A stretch of 6,735 nt of DNA, from assembly GCA_030430975.1 (NCBI GenBank), contig JAUIKB010000325.1, positions 1 to 6,735 of the forward strand, given 5' to 3'. Under the pieces are notes generated by a model that saw only the letters and a program-made list of their open reading frames with translations, ran no database searches and was not told the origin of the DNA. How positions within the stretch are numbered: position 1 is the stretch's first letter; each line of letters starts with the position of its first letter. Shown one piece after another: positions 5,155-6,735 of the stretch. The stretch is from Polyangia bacterium (GTDB taxonomy: Bacteria; Myxococcota_A; Polyangia; Polyangiales; Polyangiaceae). The position numbers and the translations under genes are program-made.

Positions 5155-5763
5155 TCCGACGACCGTGACCAAATTCTACGACGCCGCGCGGTCCTGATCG
5201 GCTCTGCGATGACGGCGATCGCCTGCGCCCCGGCGGCTCAACCCCCGACGCAACCAGCCGTGATCGCAGCGCCAGCCGATACCGCGGACCAGCCGGCGAA
5301 TGATGACGAAGTGGTGCCCGACAACAGCGCGCGCCGCGGCGACACGACCCGGCCGTCAATGGATTTCCCACCCGGCATTGATGAGGCAACTCGCGACCTT
5401 TTCGCCTGGTTGTTCTCCAACACCCGGAACGCTGAACGCCAGGCTCGCTCGATCGAACAGAAGCTACCGAGCTGCACGGCGGGCCTGCGCGACTGCGACC
5501 CTCAGTGGCGGTCGATTGCCCGCGAATACTACACGTTCAGGCAGGTCCTGCGCGACGCTGAGGGGCCGCCGCCGGACTCCAGCACCGACACTGCGTTCCT
5601 GGCCCGCGTCGACGAGCACCGAAAGTACGTGAAACGACTCGCCGACGATGTCGATACTCTACTGACGCAGGCCATCGACATGAACGGCGAGTACTGGCTC
5701 GGTCTCCTGGAGGACGTTCGCAGAGCGCAATCGATGCCTTGCCTGTCTCCAGCGCGACCGTAG
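5152..5763 (+). CDS. Small putative lipoprotein, helical, unknown function
   Basis: I do not recognise the family. Seen: 203 residues. The N-terminus LRRRAVLIGSAMTAIAC has consecutive arginines (10-12), a short hydrophobic core and TAIAC with Cys25 as the likely lipidation site. The RRxxVL pattern and modest hydrophobicity would suit Tat export, but Sec is possible. Residues 26-75 form a Pro/Ala/Asp-rich disordered stretch. Residues 76-195 look mostly helical (RDLFAWLFSNTRNAERQARSIEQ, YYTFRQVLRDAEG, RVDEHRKYVKRLADDVDTLLTQAID) and carry Cys108, Cys115 and Cys197. No enzyme motif is visible. Start: the GTG at 5152 lacks a ribosome site but stands right after a TAGAAT box, favouring leaderless translation. 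The stop at 5761-5763 directly abuts the stop of the convergent hydrolase gene, so each transcript must run into the other gene or end inside it. Confidence 0.7.
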   Translation: MSDDRDQILRRRAVLIGSAMTAIACAPAAQPPTQPAVIAAPADTADQPANDDEVVPDNSARRGDTTRPSMDFPPGIDEATRDLFAWLFSNTRNAERQARSIEQKLPSCTAGLRDCDPQWRSIAREYYTFRQVLRDAEGPPPDSSTDTAFLARVDEHRKYVKRLADDVDTLLTQAIDMNGEYWLGLLEDVRRAQSMPCLSPARP

Positions 5764-6624
5764 CTAGTTCAACTCTGACTTCTGCTTCAGCGCCCGCACC
5801 AACTCCGCCGAGAAGCGCTCGGGGTGTTCCCGGTGCATGAAGTGACCGCCCGGCATCGTGATGATGTCGTAGCTCGCGTTGAATCGTTTGCGCGCCGGTT
5901 CATACGCCGAAACCGGCAGGATGTCGGTCTCGCCGGCGAACGCCACCGTCGGCACGTCGATGCGCTTCTTATGAGACGCCGGCAACACTGGACTGAGCGC
6001 GCGATAGTAGCCGAGAGCGGCGTTCAGGCAGCCGGGCTGTTCGAACGCATGCTTGACGATCTTCGTTTCGTCGGCGGGCACGTCCCACCCGGGCGACCAG
6101 CGTGTCACGAGCTCATCGATGTAGGCATAGTCGTTCTTGCGCGTGCGCTCGACAGCGCCGGGGAGCTTGAACTTGAAGAAGTGCCGAACGCCCCACACCA
6201 TTTTCGGTGTGGGTTTGACGGCGGCAGGGTGCGGAATCGCGAGCGTGACCAGCTGGCGTAGCTTCTCCGGCGCGATCGCCGCCGCTGAATACGCGGCCGA
6301 CGCTCCCCAGTCGTGACCGACGACGACGGCGGTCTCTTCGCCGAGAGCGTCGATCAAGGCGATGATGTCCGCGCCTAATGTGTCTGCATCGTACGCTTCT
6401 TCTTTGGGCACCTCGGTCGGATAGATGCCGCGCGTGAACGGGCTGACCGCTCGAAAACCCGCCTCCGCCACGGCGGGTCGCACCTCGTCCCAGCTATGCG
6501 CCGTGTCCGGAAACCCGTGCACAAGCAGCACCAGCGGCCCGGTTCCCTCTTCCAGATAGGCGAATTTCAGACCATTCGCCTCCACGAACTTCACTTCCGG
6601 ACCGTTCACCTGCGCGCTTGCCAT
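5764..6624 (-). CDS. Alpha/beta hydrolase, epoxide hydrolase type
   Basis: Seen: 286 residues with a complete alpha/beta-hydrolase core and cap. The oxyanion motif HGFP is at 36-39. The nucleophile elbow GHDWG (103-107) places Asp105 as nucleophile. The probable acid is Asp234 (AGETDILPV), and His261 (PGGHFMHREHPERF) completes the triad. The cap (about 135-215) contains ALGYYRA near 203-209, with Tyr206/207 where epoxide hydrolases carry the Tyr that activates the epoxide oxygen. Known: an Asp nucleophile marks epoxide hydrolases and haloalkane or fluoroacetate dehalogenases; esterases use Ser. Inferred: a cytosolic hydrolase opening an epoxide via an alkyl-enzyme ester; the cap tyrosines favour this over dehalogenation, but substrate is unknown. 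No signal peptide is seen. Start: the ATG at 6624 has GGAGGG 4 nt upstream, preferred over the in-frame GTG at 6651. Length is usual for the family. It is convergent with the lipoprotein gene. Confidence 0.9.
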   Translation of the reverse strand: MASAQVNGPEVKFVEANGLKFAYLEEGTGPLVLLVHGFPDTAHSWDEVRPAVAEAGFRAVSPFTRGIYPTEVPKEEAYDADTLGADIIALIDALGEETAVVVGHDWGASAAYSAAAIAPEKLRQLVTLAIPHPAAVKPTPKMVWGVRHFFKFKLPGAVERTRKNDYAYIDELVTRWSPGWDVPADETKIVKHAFEQPGCLNAALGYYRALSPVLPASHKKRIDVPTVAFAGETDILPVSAYEPARKRFNASYDIITMPGGHFMHREHPERFSAELVRALKQKSELN

Positions 6625-6628
6625 CCAA

Positions 6629-6634
6629 CCCTCC
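6629..6634 (-). promoter_or_regulatory. Ribosome binding site deciding the hydrolase start
   Basis: GGAGGG lies 4 nt before the ATG at 6624 on the minus strand. The in-frame GTG at 6651 has only TTAGGT directly upstream and would make the strong site part of the coding sequence, so the ATG is preferred. Confidence 0.7.
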
Positions 6635-6702
6635 GATATCAGTCGATGCACACCTAACGTCTCTACACCCCGATCGACAGTGCCCGGGTTACGATATCGA
6701 GA

Positions 6703-6735
6703 ATGAAACGTCGTGGCTCCGCGATCTTAGCGTCG
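6703..6735 (+). CDS. Possible start of a divergent gene, cut by the window edge
   Basis: An ATG at 6703 opens eleven codons (MKRRGSAILAS) to the end of the window. Three basic residues followed by small hydrophobic ones look like the beginning of a signal peptide. Only GAGA stands before the ATG as a weak ribosome site; a TACGAT box at 6690-6695 is 7 nt upstream. The gene would be divergent from the hydrolase, with 78 nt between their starts. Eleven codons cannot identify a product. Confidence 0.35.
   Translation, partial: MKRRGSAILAS

Overview
The window is 6.7 kb of very GC-rich bacterial DNA with strongly G/C-ending codons. Several features are typical of Myxococcota (myxobacteria such as the Polyangia): an ECF sigma factor coupled to a FecR/TPR membrane protein, a lipoprotein with a long Gly/Thr/Ala-rich linker in front of PD40-type propeller repeats, frequent GTG starts, and small lipoproteins and membrane proteins of no clear family. 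This placement is inferred from gene content; no phylogenetic marker is present.

Layout. Positions 62-1965 (minus strand) hold a two-gene unit: an ECF sigma-70 factor, then a FecR-domain protein with one transmembrane helix and a TPR-like tail, overlapping by 10 nt. Upstream on the same strand, 2127-2537 encodes a 136-residue protein of two CBS domains. Positions 2538-3296 contain no convincing intact gene. They hold decayed coding sequence: a scar resembling the 3' end of the PD40 gene (about 2552-2647), an open frame without a start (2652-2966), and what looks like the C-terminal part of a PP2C-type protein phosphatase with damaged metal ligands (to 3211). Next on the plus strand come the PD40 lipoprotein (3297-4481), a small multi-pass membrane protein (4615-5049) and a small Tat- or Sec-type lipoprotein (5152-5763) that may be translated from a leaderless transcript. 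A minus-strand alpha/beta hydrolase of the epoxide hydrolase type (5764-6624) converges on that lipoprotein with zero spacing. At the right edge a plus-strand signal-peptide-like start (6703) is cut off.

How the genes relate. The sigma/FecR pair is the only clear functional unit and would pass an envelope signal to transcription. The PD40 lipoprotein, the membrane protein and the second lipoprotein are all envelope proteins on one strand, but gaps of 133 and 102 nt make a single operon uncertain. CBS protein and hydrolase look like stand-alone genes.

The most unusual observation is that 12 identical bases spanning the stop codon of the PD40 gene, plus a downstream 37-bp segment (32 of 37 identical), recur 1.9 kb upstream in the gene-poor region. 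The simplest reading is a lost paralogous copy of the lipoprotein gene. I found no CRISPR array, transposase, tRNA/rRNA, defence system or other evidently new system.
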